Source of the DNA: Gp7-AA6 sp036001245
GTDB taxonomy: Bacteria; Acidobacteriota; Thermoanaerobaculia; UBA5066; Gp7-AA6
Assembly: GCA_036001245.1 (NCBI GenBank)
Contig: DASYUL010000092.1
Span: 10,899-74,898, forward strand
Reading direction: 5' to 3'
DNA length: 64,000 nt
Within the stretch, counting starts at the first letter, position 1; each line of letters begins with the position of its first letter. Positions 37,493 through 47,415 of this stretch are shown here, piece by piece. A model generated the notes under the pieces. The model saw only the letters and a program-made list of their open reading frames with translations. It was not told the origin of the DNA and searched no databases. Position numbers and translations under genes: made by a program.

Positions 37493-40360
37493 ATGCAGGT
37501 GGGAAAGATCCGGGTCGAAGAGCTGGCGGCGCAGATGGGGATCGGGAGCAAGGAAGTCCTCTTCCTGCTCCAGTCGATCGGCGTCGACGTGAAGTCCCCG
37601 CAGGCGGCGCTCGATGATTCGACGGTGCTCGCGATCCTTCAGGGAAAGACGCACGCTCCCAAGCAGTTGATCGTCCGCGACACGGAGTCGAAGGCGTTCC
37701 GGCCGCAGAAGAGCGCGCTCTCGCGCATCAAGATCATCGAGAAGACCGCGGCGCCTGCCGCTCCCGCGCCGTCCGAGCCGGAGCCGGAGGCCGTCTCTCC
37801 CCCGGCGCGCCCGGCTCCCGCCCCGGTCGCCGCGGCCGCCGCGGAGCCCAAGGCGAAGCCCGCCGAGCCGGCGCGCACGGCGGTCGTCACGGCGGAGCCG
37901 GAACCCGAGCCCGTCGCTCCACCGAAGCCCCCTCTCCCGCGCAAGATCGTTCTCCCGCCGCCCCGTCCCCCGGCGGGACGGCCGATGGCGCCGGCGGGAA
38001 TGGCGCGTCCGGGAGCGCCGGGAGCGCCGCGACCGACCGGGCCCGCACGCCCGATGGGTCCCGCCGCCGGGATCTCGCGTCCGATGGGTCCCGCGTCCGG
38101 TTCACCGGGCCGCCCCGCACCGTCCATCTATCGCCCGACGCCGGGCGGCCCCGGAATGCGTCCGGCGGGAACGCCGACGCGCCCCGGCGGTCCGGCCGGC
38201 CGGCCCGGCCCGCTCGGCCGGCCGATGGGGCCCGGGCGCGCCGCCGCGCCCCCGCCGGTGACCGGAGAGCGCGGGCCGGCGAAGCGAAAGAAGGAAGACG
38301 AGAAGGACACGAAGAAGCCCGCGGCGAAGCGGGGCGCGAAACCGAAGATCACGGTCGCCGACGAGGTCGATCTTCGCGAGTTCGTGGGCGCCTACGAAGA
38401 GGACACGTACTCGGACATCTCTCTTCCGCTGATCGAGAAGGGCGAGGGGGCGGAGGGAGCCGAGGCGGATGCCGCTTTCGAGCCGAAGCCGGTCTCCAAG
38501 TCCGCGATGCGCCGCGCGGCGAAGTCCACGCGCGCGCACGACTCGGGCAAGCTGCTCGAGTTCAAGAAGCCGATGCCGACGGGACCGATCTTCCTCTCCG
38601 AAGGAGTCACGGTCAAAGAGCTGTCAGAGAAGCTCGGCGTCCTTGCGAAGGACATCCAGCGCCTTCTGATGTCGCGCGGCATCCTCGCAACCGTCAACCA
38701 GACCCTCGACGCTCCGACGGCGATCCAGATCGCGAAGGAGGTCGGCGTCGAAGCGGCCGTCGTATCTTTCGAGGAAGAGCTCGAGCTCGCGCGAAGCGGA
38801 CAAGAAAGCGTTCCGGCGCAAGAAGCCGCGGCGCCCGTCGCCCGCGCTCCCCGCGCGCCCGTCGTCACCGTGATGGGCCACGTCGACCACGGGAAGACGT
38901 CGCTTCTCGACGCGATCCGCCAGACCAAGGTCGCGGAGGGCGAGGCCGGCGGGATCACCCAGCACATCGGCGCCTACAGGGCGGAGGTCCACGGCCGGCC
39001 GATCGTCTTCCTCGACACGCCGGGCCACGAGGCGTTCACCTCGATGCGAGCGCGAGGCGCGAAGGCGACCGACATCGTCGTGCTGGTCGTCGCCGCCGAC
39101 GACGGGGTGATGCCCCAGACGATCGAGGCGATCGATCACGCCCGCGCTGCCAAGGTCCCCATCGTCGTGGCGATCAACAAGGTCGACAAGCCGAACGCGA
39201 ACGCCGATCGCGTTCGCAAGGAGCTCGCCGACCAGGGCGTGCTCCTCGAGTCGTGGGGCGGCGACGTACCGTCGGCCGAGATCTCCGCGCTCAAGAAGCA
39301 GGGAATCGATCAGCTGCTCGAGCTCCTCCTGATCGTCGCGGACATGCAGGAGCTCTCGGCCCCCATCGCGGAGGAGTCCCGCGGCGTCGTGCTCGAGGCG
39401 CGGCGCGAGGCGGGCCGCGGGAACGTGGCGACCGTCCTCGTTCAGTCCGGAACGCTCAAGGTCGGCGACGCCTTTTTCGCCGGATCGGTGTTCGGAAGGG
39501 TCCGCTCGATGACGGATGACCGCGGAGCGCGATTGACGGAAGCCGGTCCCGCCACACCGGTCGAGGTGACCGGTTTCGAGGACCTGCCGCAGGCGGGCGA
39601 CGCATTCCAGGTGGTCGAGGACGAGACCAAGGCGCGCTCCGTCGCTGCATTCCGCCAGCTGCGCGAGAGGGAGAGGGCGATGGCCGCCAGCCAGAAGCTC
39701 TCACTCGATCAACTCTTCAACAAGATCCAGGAAGGGCGGATCAAGGACCTTCCGCTCATCGTCAAGGCCGACGTCGCGGGATCCGCGGAAGTGCTCTCGC
39801 AGGCGTTGAAGAACCTTTCGAACGAGAAGGTCAAGGTCACCCTCCTCCACGTCGGGGTTGGCGCCGTCAACATCAACGACGTGCTCCTCGCGTCGGCGTC
39901 CGGCGCGATCATCGTCGGCTTCAACGTGCGGCCCGAGAAGAAGGCCGAGACCGAAGCGGAAAAGAGCGGCGTCGAGATCCGCCTCCATACCGTCATCTAC
40001 AACGTCACCGACGAGATCCGGAAGGCGATGGAGGGTCTGCTCGATCCGACGTTGAAGGAAGTCGCGCGCGGGCGGGCCGAGGTGCGGGACACCTTCCGGG
40101 TGCCGAAGTTCGGCGTCGTCGCCGGCTGCTACGTGACGGAGGGCTCGATCGGACGCAACTCGCCGGTGCGGCTGCTCCGCGACAACCGCGTGATCTACGA
40201 AGGCAAGATCGCTTCGCTCCGCCGCTTCAAGGACGACGTCTCGGAAGTCAAGCAGGGGTTCGAGTGCGGCATCGGGCTCGAGCGCTATCAGGACGTGAAG
40301 GTCGGCGATGTGATCGAGGCGTATCAGGTCGAGAAGATCGCCGGGGTCATGGAAGCGTGA
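37493..40360 (+). CDS. infB: Translation initiation factor IF-2
   Basis: 955 aa. N-terminal IF2_N module (IRVEELAAQMGIGSKEVLFLL), a Pro/Ala/Gly/Arg-rich linker of roughly 190 residues, a second IF2_N (VTVKELSEKLGVLAKDIQRLL), then the GTPase with VTVMGHVDHGKTSLLDAI, FLDTPGHEAFTSM and AINKVDKPNA, and C-terminal IF2 domains. Delivers initiator tRNA. No ylxR-like gene lies between nusA and infB. The TGA stop is part of a repeat array. Confidence 0.97.
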   Translation: MQVGKIRVEELAAQMGIGSKEVLFLLQSIGVDVKSPQAALDDSTVLAILQGKTHAPKQLIVRDTESKAFRPQKSALSRIKIIEKTAAPAAPAPSEPEPEAVSPPARPAPAPVAAAAAEPKAKPAEPARTAVVTAEPEPEPVAPPKPPLPRKIVLPPPRPPAGRPMAPAGMARPGAPGAPRPTGPARPMGPAAGISRPMGPASGSPGRPAPSIYRPTPGGPGMRPAGTPTRPGGPAGRPGPLGRPMGPGRAAAPPPVTGERGPAKRKKEDEKDTKKPAAKRGAKPKITVADEVDLREFVGAYEEDTYSDISLPLIEKGEGAEGAEADAAFEPKPVSKSAMRRAAKSTRAHDSGKLLEFKKPMPTGPIFLSEGVTVKELSEKLGVLAKDIQRLLMSRGILATVNQTLDAPTAIQIAKEVGVEAAVVSFEEELELARSGQESVPAQEAAAPVARAPRAPVVTVMGHVDHGKTSLLDAIRQTKVAEGEAGGITQHIGAYRAEVHGRPIVFLDTPGHEAFTSMRARGAKATDIVVLVVAADDGVMPQTIEAIDHARAAKVPIVVAINKVDKPNANADRVRKELADQGVLLESWGGDVPSAEISALKKQGIDQLLELLLIVADMQELSAPIAEESRGVVLEARREAGRGNVATVLVQSGTLKVGDAFFAGSVFGRVRSMTDDRGARLTEAGPATPVEVTGFEDLPQAGDAFQVVEDETKARSVAAFRQLRERERAMAASQKLSLDQLFNKIQEGRIKDLPLIVKADVAGSAEVLSQALKNLSNEKVKVTLLHVGVGAVNINDVLLASASGAIIVGFNVRPEKKAETEAEKSGVEIRLHTVIYNVTDEIRKAMEGLLDPTLKEVARGRAEVRDTFRVPKFGVVAGCYVTEGSIGRNSPVRLLRDNRVIYEGKIASLRRFKDDVSEVKQGFECGIGLERYQDVKVGDVIEAYQVEKIAGVMEA

Positions 40361-40437
40361 ACAGTCAACAGTAAACGGTAAACAGGCCGGAGCCATTCGG
40401 GCCCGTTCCTCTGTTCACTGCTGTTCACTGTTCACCT
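40357..40437. repeat. AACAGTN heptamer-like array with inverted arms
   Basis: Left arm from the infB stop: GTGAACAGTCAACAGTAAAC, GGTAAACAG. Right arm: CTGTTCACTGCTGTTCACTG, TTCACC. Arms are complementary (GTGAACAGT against ACTGTTCAC) around AGCCATTCGGGC, so the infB 3' end can form a long hairpin just before the DUF503 gene. Confidence 0.85.
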
Positions 40438-40439
40438 CC

Positions 40440-40727
40440 ATGGTTCTCGCCTACGCCGTCTTCGACCTCCATCTGCCCGGCTGCCGAGGCTTGAAGGAGA
40501 AGCGGATGATCGTCCGCAGCTTGAAGACGCGCCTTCGAAACGAGTTCGAGGTCTCGGCGGCGGAAGTCGGTTCGCAGGACTTGCGCGAAAGGGCGGAGCT
40601 CGCGGTTGCCGCGGTCGGACCGGATCAGGTGCCCCTGGACGCGCTGCTGCAGAAGATCCTGAGATTCGTCGAGGAGAACCTCGACGGTGAATTGCTGAAT
40701 TACCAAAATGAATTCATCCATGTTTAG
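40440..40727 (+). CDS. DUF503 (YlxP-like) protein
   Basis: 95 aa: FDLHLPGCRGLKEKRMIVRSLKTRLRNEFEVSAAEV is the DUF503 signature. The YlxP family is commonly encoded between infB and rbfA and is thought to work in ribosome maturation. ATG 40440 directly follows the repeat array. Confidence 0.92.
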   Translation: MVLAYAVFDLHLPGCRGLKEKRMIVRSLKTRLRNEFEVSAAEVGSQDLRERAELAVAAVGPDQVPLDALLQKILRFVEENLDGELLNYQNEFIHV

Positions 40728-40734
40728 GCCCTCA

Positions 40735-40955
40735 TGTCATTCCGAGCGAAGCGAGGGATCTGACAGCGAAGCTGTCATCCTGAGCGAAGCGAAGGATCTC
40801 TTCCTCAACGCGGAGAGATCCTTCGTCGCTACGCTCGTGAGGACATGGATTAGCGCCGTCTCGACGACGGCGCTTGTCGCGCTCTGCGGCCGTTCGCAAG
40901 CTCACGTCCGCAGATGACGCTCGGTGCCCTCGGGCCTGCGGCCCTCGGAATGACA
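40735..40955. repeat. 221-bp fold-back element with TGTCATTCCGAG terminal inverted repeats
   Basis: Starts TGTCATTCCGAG and ends with the exact complement CTCGGAATGACA. Inside are nested hairpins (GACAGCGAAGCTGTC; GATCTCTTCC..GAGAGATCC; GCGCCGTC..GACGGCGC). It has no coding capacity and looks like a MITE or fold-back repeat, related to 21833-21908. It fills the gap between the DUF503 gene and rbfA. Confidence 0.85.
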
Positions 40956-40972
40956 GGCGACGGAGGAACCGG

Positions 40973-41338
40973 ATGAAGAAAGACTCCCGCCGCAGTCAGC
41001 GCGTCGCCGACCTCGTCCGAGCGGAGCTCTCCCTCCTGCTCTTGACCGAGGCGCACGACCCGGGCGTCAAAACCGTCACCATCACCGAAATCGAGATGCC
41101 GACGGACCTGAAGTCCGCCCGGGTCTACTTCACGGCGCGCGGCGACGAGTCCGCGCTCGCCCGCGCTTCCGAAGGGCTCGCCCGCGCCGCGGGATACCTG
41201 CGGCGGGAGGTGGGACGGCGGTGCGGACTGCGCTACGCGCCCGAGCTCTTTTTTCAGCCGGATCGGTCCTACGAGCGCGGCGCGCGAATCGACGAGCTTC
41301 TCTCACAGGTTCTGCCTGCGCGCGAAGAAGAACCGTGA
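40973..41338 (+). CDS. rbfA: Ribosome-binding factor A
   Basis: 121 aa, KH-like 30S assembly factor needed for 16S rRNA 5'-end maturation: RRSQRVADLVRAELSLLLL, DPGVKTVTITEIEMPTDLKSARVYFTA and RCGLRYAPELFFQPDRSYERGARIDELL. ATG 40973 follows a GGAGGAACC site. The stop overlaps the truB GTG. Confidence 0.96.
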   Translation: MKKDSRRSQRVADLVRAELSLLLLTEAHDPGVKTVTITEIEMPTDLKSARVYFTARGDESALARASEGLARAAGYLRREVGRRCGLRYAPELFFQPDRSYERGARIDELLSQVLPAREEEP

Positions 41339-42264
41339 GACCGGCCGATCCCTTTCGCCGGGGCATTCTTTTCCTTCTCGACAAGCCCGCCGGCCTGACG
41401 TCTCACGACGTCGTCGAACGGGTGCGGCAGGCCGTCGCGCTCCCCCGCATCGGGCACAGCGGCACCCTCGATCCGATGGCAACCGGACTTCTTCTTCTCT
41501 GCGCGGGAGAAGCGGCGCGCCTTCAGGGCTTCTTCACCTTGATGGACAAGTCGTACGACGGCGTCATCCGGCTCGGCCGCGCGACGACGACCTACGACCG
41601 CGAGGGCGAGTCGGTCGGTCCCGAGCGCGACGTGCTCGGGATCCGGCGCGCCGACGTCGACGCGACCGCGGACGCGTTCCGCGGCGAGTTCCTGCAATCG
41701 CCGCCGCCGTACTCCGCCAAGAAGGTCGGTGGGCGAAAGTTCTACGAGATGGCCCGCAAGGGAGAGACCGTGCCGGTCGTCCCCAAGAAGGTGCGGGTCA
41801 ACGAGCTCCGCTTCGGGGAGCTCGACGAAGGACGCCTCCCCTTCACGATCTCCTGCTCGTCGGGCACTTACATCCGCTCGATCGCGAGCGAGCTCGGTGA
41901 GAAGCTCGGTTGCGGCGCGCACCTGGAGTCGCTCCGGCGGATCCGTATCGGGCAGTTCGCCGTGGAAGACGCGGTCCCGCTCGAGCGATTCGAAGCGATG
42001 AACCCCGGCGAGCGGCTCGAGGCGCCCCACGCGATTCCGCTCGCGCGCGTCCCGTTCCCCTTCGAACGCGTTCGTCTCGCGTCGCTCGAGACCTGGAAGA
42101 TCCGCAAGGGTCAGTCGATCCCGGCGCGGGGCGTCGCCTCGCGGGAGGGTGACTGGGTGGCGCTCGTCGGACCTTCGGACGAGATGGTCGCGCTCGGGCA
42201 GGTCACGCCGATCGGAACGCGCGGAGTGGCGCTGATTCGGCCGAAGTTGGTGCTCGCCGAATAG
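41335..42264 (+). CDS. truB: tRNA pseudouridine-55 synthase
   Basis: 309 aa, makes the T-loop pseudouridine of tRNA. ILFLLDKPAGLTSHDVVERV and RIGHSGTLDPMATGLLLL carry the catalytic Asp; SPPPYSAKKVGGRKFYEMARKG and ISCSSGTYIRSIASELGEKL are also diagnostic. Start GTG 41335 overlaps the rbfA stop by GTGA; the frame upstream is rbfA antiphase. Confidence 0.96.
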   Translation: MRPADPFRRGILFLLDKPAGLTSHDVVERVRQAVALPRIGHSGTLDPMATGLLLLCAGEAARLQGFFTLMDKSYDGVIRLGRATTTYDREGESVGPERDVLGIRRADVDATADAFRGEFLQSPPPYSAKKVGGRKFYEMARKGETVPVVPKKVRVNELRFGELDEGRLPFTISCSSGTYIRSIASELGEKLGCGAHLESLRRIRIGQFAVEDAVPLERFEAMNPGERLEAPHAIPLARVPFPFERVRLASLETWKIRKGQSIPARGVASREGDWVALVGPSDEMVALGQVTPIGTRGVALIRPKLVLAE

Positions 42265-42265
42265 G

Positions 42266-42353
42266 TCTCAGCGCTCAGCTTTCAGCACGCTCAGCTTTCA
42301 GCACGCTCAGCTTTCAGCTTTGCCTCGCCGACTCGAAGCTGAGAACTGACAGG
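42266..42353. repeat. CTCAGCTTTCAGCACG tandem array
   Basis: A 16-bp unit, GCTCAGCTTTCAGCAC, occurs in tandem two to three times (each made of two 7- to 8-bp sub-units), then a complementary GAAGCTGAGAACTGACAG. It sits between truB and rpsO. Confidence 0.85.
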
Positions 42354-42375
42354 TCGGAGCTCTTTGTGCTAGGCT
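42346..42375 (+). promoter_or_regulatory. Candidate sigma-70 promoter for rpsO-pnp
   Basis: CTGACA (42346-42351), an 18-base spacer and TAGGCT (42370-42375). The -35 box lies at the edge of the preceding repeat array. Position 44 bases before the rpsO start is suitable. Confidence 0.4.
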
Positions 42376-42418
42376 GACCGATTGAGAAAAAAGTAGAGAG
42401 AAGAGAGTTGGAGGACAA

Positions 42419-42694
42419 GTGAACGTCACCGAGCATCGAGCCGAGAAGCCGAACATCCTGCGGCAATATCGGACCCACGACAACGACACGGGCTCGCCCG
42501 AAGTCCAGGTTGCGCTGTTGACGAACCGGATCACCTACCTGACGGACCACTTCAAGTCGAACGCAAAGGACCATCACTCCCGCCGCGGTCTCCTGAAGCT
42601 CGTCAGCCGACGCCGCCGTCTACTCGATTACCTGAAGTCGGAGAATCCGGCGCGCTACCATCGGCTGATCGAGCGGCTCGGCATCCGCAAGTAA
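42419..42694 (+). CDS. rpsO: 30S ribosomal protein S15
   Basis: 91 aa; DTGSPEVQVALLTNRITYLTDHFK and HHSRRGLLKLVSRRRRLLDYLK are diagnostic of S15. GTG start. rpsO-pnp is a conserved pair. Confidence 0.98.
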   Translation: MNVTEHRAEKPNILRQYRTHDNDTGSPEVQVALLTNRITYLTDHFKSNAKDHHSRRGLLKLVSRRRRLLDYLKSENPARYHRLIERLGIRK

Positions 42695-42802
42695 CCGACC
42701 CCTCCGGCCGGCGCCGGGCCGCCGCGCGATCTCGCGGCAGCCGGGAATTCAGCCAACCGCCCGATCGGCTCCGCCGGTGGTCATCGACCATAAGGAAGAA
42801 TC

Positions 42803-45031
<2,229 letters not shown>

Positions 45032-45166
45032 CACCTCGAGGGGACACTCGTCCGCGGACGAATTCCCTAAATGACTGAATCAAGGCGGCTTGGAGAAGGT
45101 GGGCAGCCCCCGGCCGCCGGCATACGGCTTGCTGATTTACCGCCCCGAGCAAGGAGGTGCTCCAAC

Positions 45167-46021
45167 ATGCGAACCCGGAAGCTCGAATTTCTCACGCTGG
45201 CGGTTCTGACGGGGGCGATCGCCCTCGGTTCAGCCGCGTGCCAGAAGAAGACCGAGACGACGGTCTCGACCGCGCCGGCGGCGGACGCCGTCACCACCAC
45301 CACGACGACCACGACGACCACTTCATCGGCGCTCGTTCCGGCCGCGGAGACGACGGTCGTCACGGCGGACCCGGTGATCGTCTCGCAGCGCAACGCGACG
45401 CGGCGCCGCGCGGCGAGTCAGTCGCGGACCGCGTCGAGGCAGACGCGCGAGGGACGGTCCGGCTCTTCCGAGGAACGGCAGGCGCCTCCGCCTCCCCCGG
45501 CGCGAGCAGCGAGGGAGATCCCGGAGGGGACCATCCTGAGGGTCGCGTTCGACGAGCCGATCTCGACCGCGACGGCGAAGGTCGGTGACACGGTTCGCGG
45601 TCGGCTGCTGGACGACGTACTCGCCGACGACGGATCGGTCGTCGCACCGTCGGGCAGCCGGGTGGTCGGAACGATCGAGCACGTCGTCGACTCGGGCAAG
45701 CTCGCGCGTCCCGCGGAACTGCGGTTCCGGTTGACGGAGCTCGAGACCCGCGCCGGCACGGTCCCGATTCAGACGTCGGCGTACGAACGCGTCGGCAAGA
45801 CGCACACGAAGAGGAACGTCGAGTACATCGCCGGCGGCGCCGCGGTCGGAGCCATCGTCGGCCAGGTCCTCGGCAAGGACACCGAGTCGACTCTGAAGGG
45901 CGCGGCCGCCGGCGCGGCGGTCGGCACCGGAGTCGCCGCAGCGACGGGGGACCTCGACTTCACGATCGACGCCGGGCGCACCGTCGCGTTCACACTGGAG
46001 CAGCCGGTGCGAATCCGATAG
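45167..46021 (+). CDS. Lipoprotein with glycine-zipper segment
   Basis: 284 aa. Lipoprotein signal (FLTLAVLTGAIALGSAAC, Cys at ~25), then a run of ten Thr, a Ser/Arg/Pro-rich linker, a beta-rich domain (IPEGTILRVAFDEPISTATAKVGD, VAPSGSRVVGTIEHV) and a glycine-zipper region (AGGAAVGAIVGQVLGKD, AAAGAAVGTGVAAATG). It probably sits in the cell envelope; the role is unknown. ATG 45167 follows a strong AAGGAGG site; the 32-residue upstream extension lacks support. Confidence 0.85.
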   Translation: MRTRKLEFLTLAVLTGAIALGSAACQKKTETTVSTAPAADAVTTTTTTTTTTSSALVPAAETTVVTADPVIVSQRNATRRRAASQSRTASRQTREGRSGSSEERQAPPPPPARAAREIPEGTILRVAFDEPISTATAKVGDTVRGRLLDDVLADDGSVVAPSGSRVVGTIEHVVDSGKLARPAELRFRLTELETRAGTVPIQTSAYERVGKTHTKRNVEYIAGGAAVGAIVGQVLGKDTESTLKGAAAGAAVGTGVAAATGDLDFTIDAGRTVAFTLEQPVRIR

Positions 46022-46036
46022 CGCGCTTCGCGAAAT

Positions 46037-46069
46037 GTGGATCTGACCCTCTTCGAGGATCAGACCCTG
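46037..46069. repeat. GGATCTGACCC palindromic repeat (intergenic copy)
   Basis: GTGGATCTGACCCTCTTCGA, GGATCAGACCCT; same core as the element inside the O-antigen-ligase-like gene (6257-6289). Confidence 0.8.
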
Positions 46070-46070
46070 A

Positions 46071-46097
46071 GACCGCCCGCAGGGGCGGTCTTTTTTT
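46071..46097 (+). terminator. Rho-independent terminator after the lipoprotein gene
   Basis: GACCGCCC-GCA-GGGGCGGTC followed by TTTTTTT. About 50 bases past the lipoprotein stop. Confidence 0.9.
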
Positions 46098-46102
46098 GCT
46101 CC

Positions 46103-46272
46103 GGGGTCAGACCCCTTCGGGATCAGACCCCTCCGGCGCGGCGAGAGGCCGCCCTTCGGGCGGCTGCCGATCGGCTGCTCAGACCGATATGCGGGGTCAG
46201 ACCCCTTCGGGATCAGACCCCTCCAGCGCGGCGAAAGGCCGCCCTTCGGGCGGCTGCCGATCGGCTGCTCAG
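46103..46272. repeat. Two 80-bp direct repeats (GGGGTCAGACCCC units)
   Basis: 46103-46182 and 46193-46272 are nearly identical (two differences seen), separated by 10 bases. Each starts GGGGTCAGACCCC-TTCGG, continues with a GGCCGCCC-TTCG-GGCGGC hairpin and ends GCTGCCGATCGGCTGCTCAG. The second copy overlaps the stop codon of the minus-strand metallopeptidase. With 46037-46069 this fills the 247-base gap. Confidence 0.88.
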
Positions 46273-46640
46273 TAAGGCATCTCCTCATCCCCCAACCCGA
46301 GCAGGTGCCCGAGCTCGTGGACGACGGTCTCGCGGATCTCGCGCACCGCCTCGCCGCGCGTCGTGCAAGTGCGCAGGATCGGCCCCCGGAAGATCGCCAC
46401 CTGCGCCGGGAGGCTGGAGACGACCCGATCGCGCTCGAAGTACGGCGCTCCGCGGAAGATCCCGAAGAGCTCTTCGTCGTCGGGCGTGTCGGTCTCGTCG
46501 TAGTCTTCGTCGGACGGCTCCTCCTCGACGACCACGACGACGTTGTCGAGATAGCGGCGAAAGGTCTCCGGCACGCCGCCGAGCGCTTCCTCGACGAGCG
46601 CCTCGAATTCCTTCGGCGAGATCCGCTGCGGGCTCGTCAC
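46269..46640 (-). CDS. Metallopeptidase family protein (PF06262-type, HExxHxxGxxD)
   Basis: 123 aa with RISPKEFEALVEEALGGVPETF, VVVVVEEEPSDED, ELFGIFRGAPYFER and the zinc-binding VVHELGHLLGLGDEEM. The family is a small minimal zincin of unknown substrate. GTG 46640 overlaps the tatD stop by GTGA. The stop codon lies within the 80-bp repeat. Confidence 0.88.
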   Translation of the reverse strand: MTSPQRISPKEFEALVEEALGGVPETFRRYLDNVVVVVEEEPSDEDYDETDTPDDEELFGIFRGAPYFERDRVVSSLPAQVAIFRGPILRTCTTRGEAVREIRETVVHELGHLLGLGDEEMPY

Positions 46641-47407
46641 GCGGGGCGCCGGAAGAAAAGCCGCTCGTAGTTCGCCGTCGTCGCCTCCGCCACGCGGTCG
46701 AGGGTGACGCGGTGGATCTCGGCGAGCTTCTTCGCGGTCTCGACGACGAAGGCCGGCTCGCAGCGCTTCCCCCTGTGCGGCACCGGCGCGAGGTAGGGCG
46801 AGTCGGTCTCGACGAGGATCGAGTCGAGCGGCAGCCCCGCCGCGGCCTCGCGGACGTTGTCGGCGCCGCGGAACGTGATCATCCCGGAGAACGAGACGTG
46901 GTAGCCAAGGTCGAGAACCCGGCGCCCGTACTCCGCGGTCTCCGTGAAGGAGTGGAGGACGCCGGCGTTCTCCCGCGGTCCGAGCCTTTCCAGCAGCGCG
47001 AGGAGCTCCGGGCCGCTCTCGCGGTTGTGCAGGATCACGGGCAGGCCGCGGCGCCGCGCGAGATCGAGCATCCACTCGAGGACCTCGACCTGTTTGTCGC
47101 GCGGGGAGAGGTCGTAATGAAAGTCGAGCCCCACCTCCCCGACCGCTGCGACCTCCGGCCGCAGGGCCATCGCCTCGAGGGCGGAGCCGTCTCGGTTACG
47201 ATCGAAGTGCTTCGCCTCGTGGGGATGTACCCCGACTGCGGCGACGACGCCGTCGTGCGCGGCGGCAACGGCCACCGCCTGCGCCGAGTCCATGAGAGTC
47301 GTGCCCGGGACGAGGAAGCGGTCGACGCCCGCGGCGCGCGCCCGAGAGAGCACGTCGGAGAGCACGCCCTCCCCCATCTGGAGGTGGCAGTGCGAGTCCG
47401 CGAGCAC
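46637..47407 (-). CDS. TatD-family metal-dependent hydrolase
   Basis: 256 aa TIM-barrel nuclease/hydrolase: ADSHCHLQ (metal site), AAVGVHPHEAKHFD, VGEVGLDFHYD, LPVILHNRESGPELL, GVLHSFTETAEYG and ILVETDSPYLAP. Probably a 3'-5' DNase like E. coli TatD/YcfH. Lies directly after metG, the common metG-tatD arrangement. Confidence 0.95.
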   Translation of the reverse strand: MLADSHCHLQMGEGVLSDVLSRARAAGVDRFLVPGTTLMDSAQAVAVAAAHDGVVAAVGVHPHEAKHFDRNRDGSALEAMALRPEVAAVGEVGLDFHYDLSPRDKQVEVLEWMLDLARRRGLPVILHNRESGPELLALLERLGPRENAGVLHSFTETAEYGRRVLDLGYHVSFSGMITFRGADNVREAAAGLPLDSILVETDSPYLAPVPHRGKRCEPAFVVETAKKLAEIHRVTLDRVAEATTANYERLFFRRPA

Positions 47408-47415
47408 GGGAAGTT

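Noticed and set aside
42266..42353. Possible CRISPR or regulatory iterons before rpsO
   Set aside because: Tandem without spacers, not associated with a replication gene; fits the general array class.
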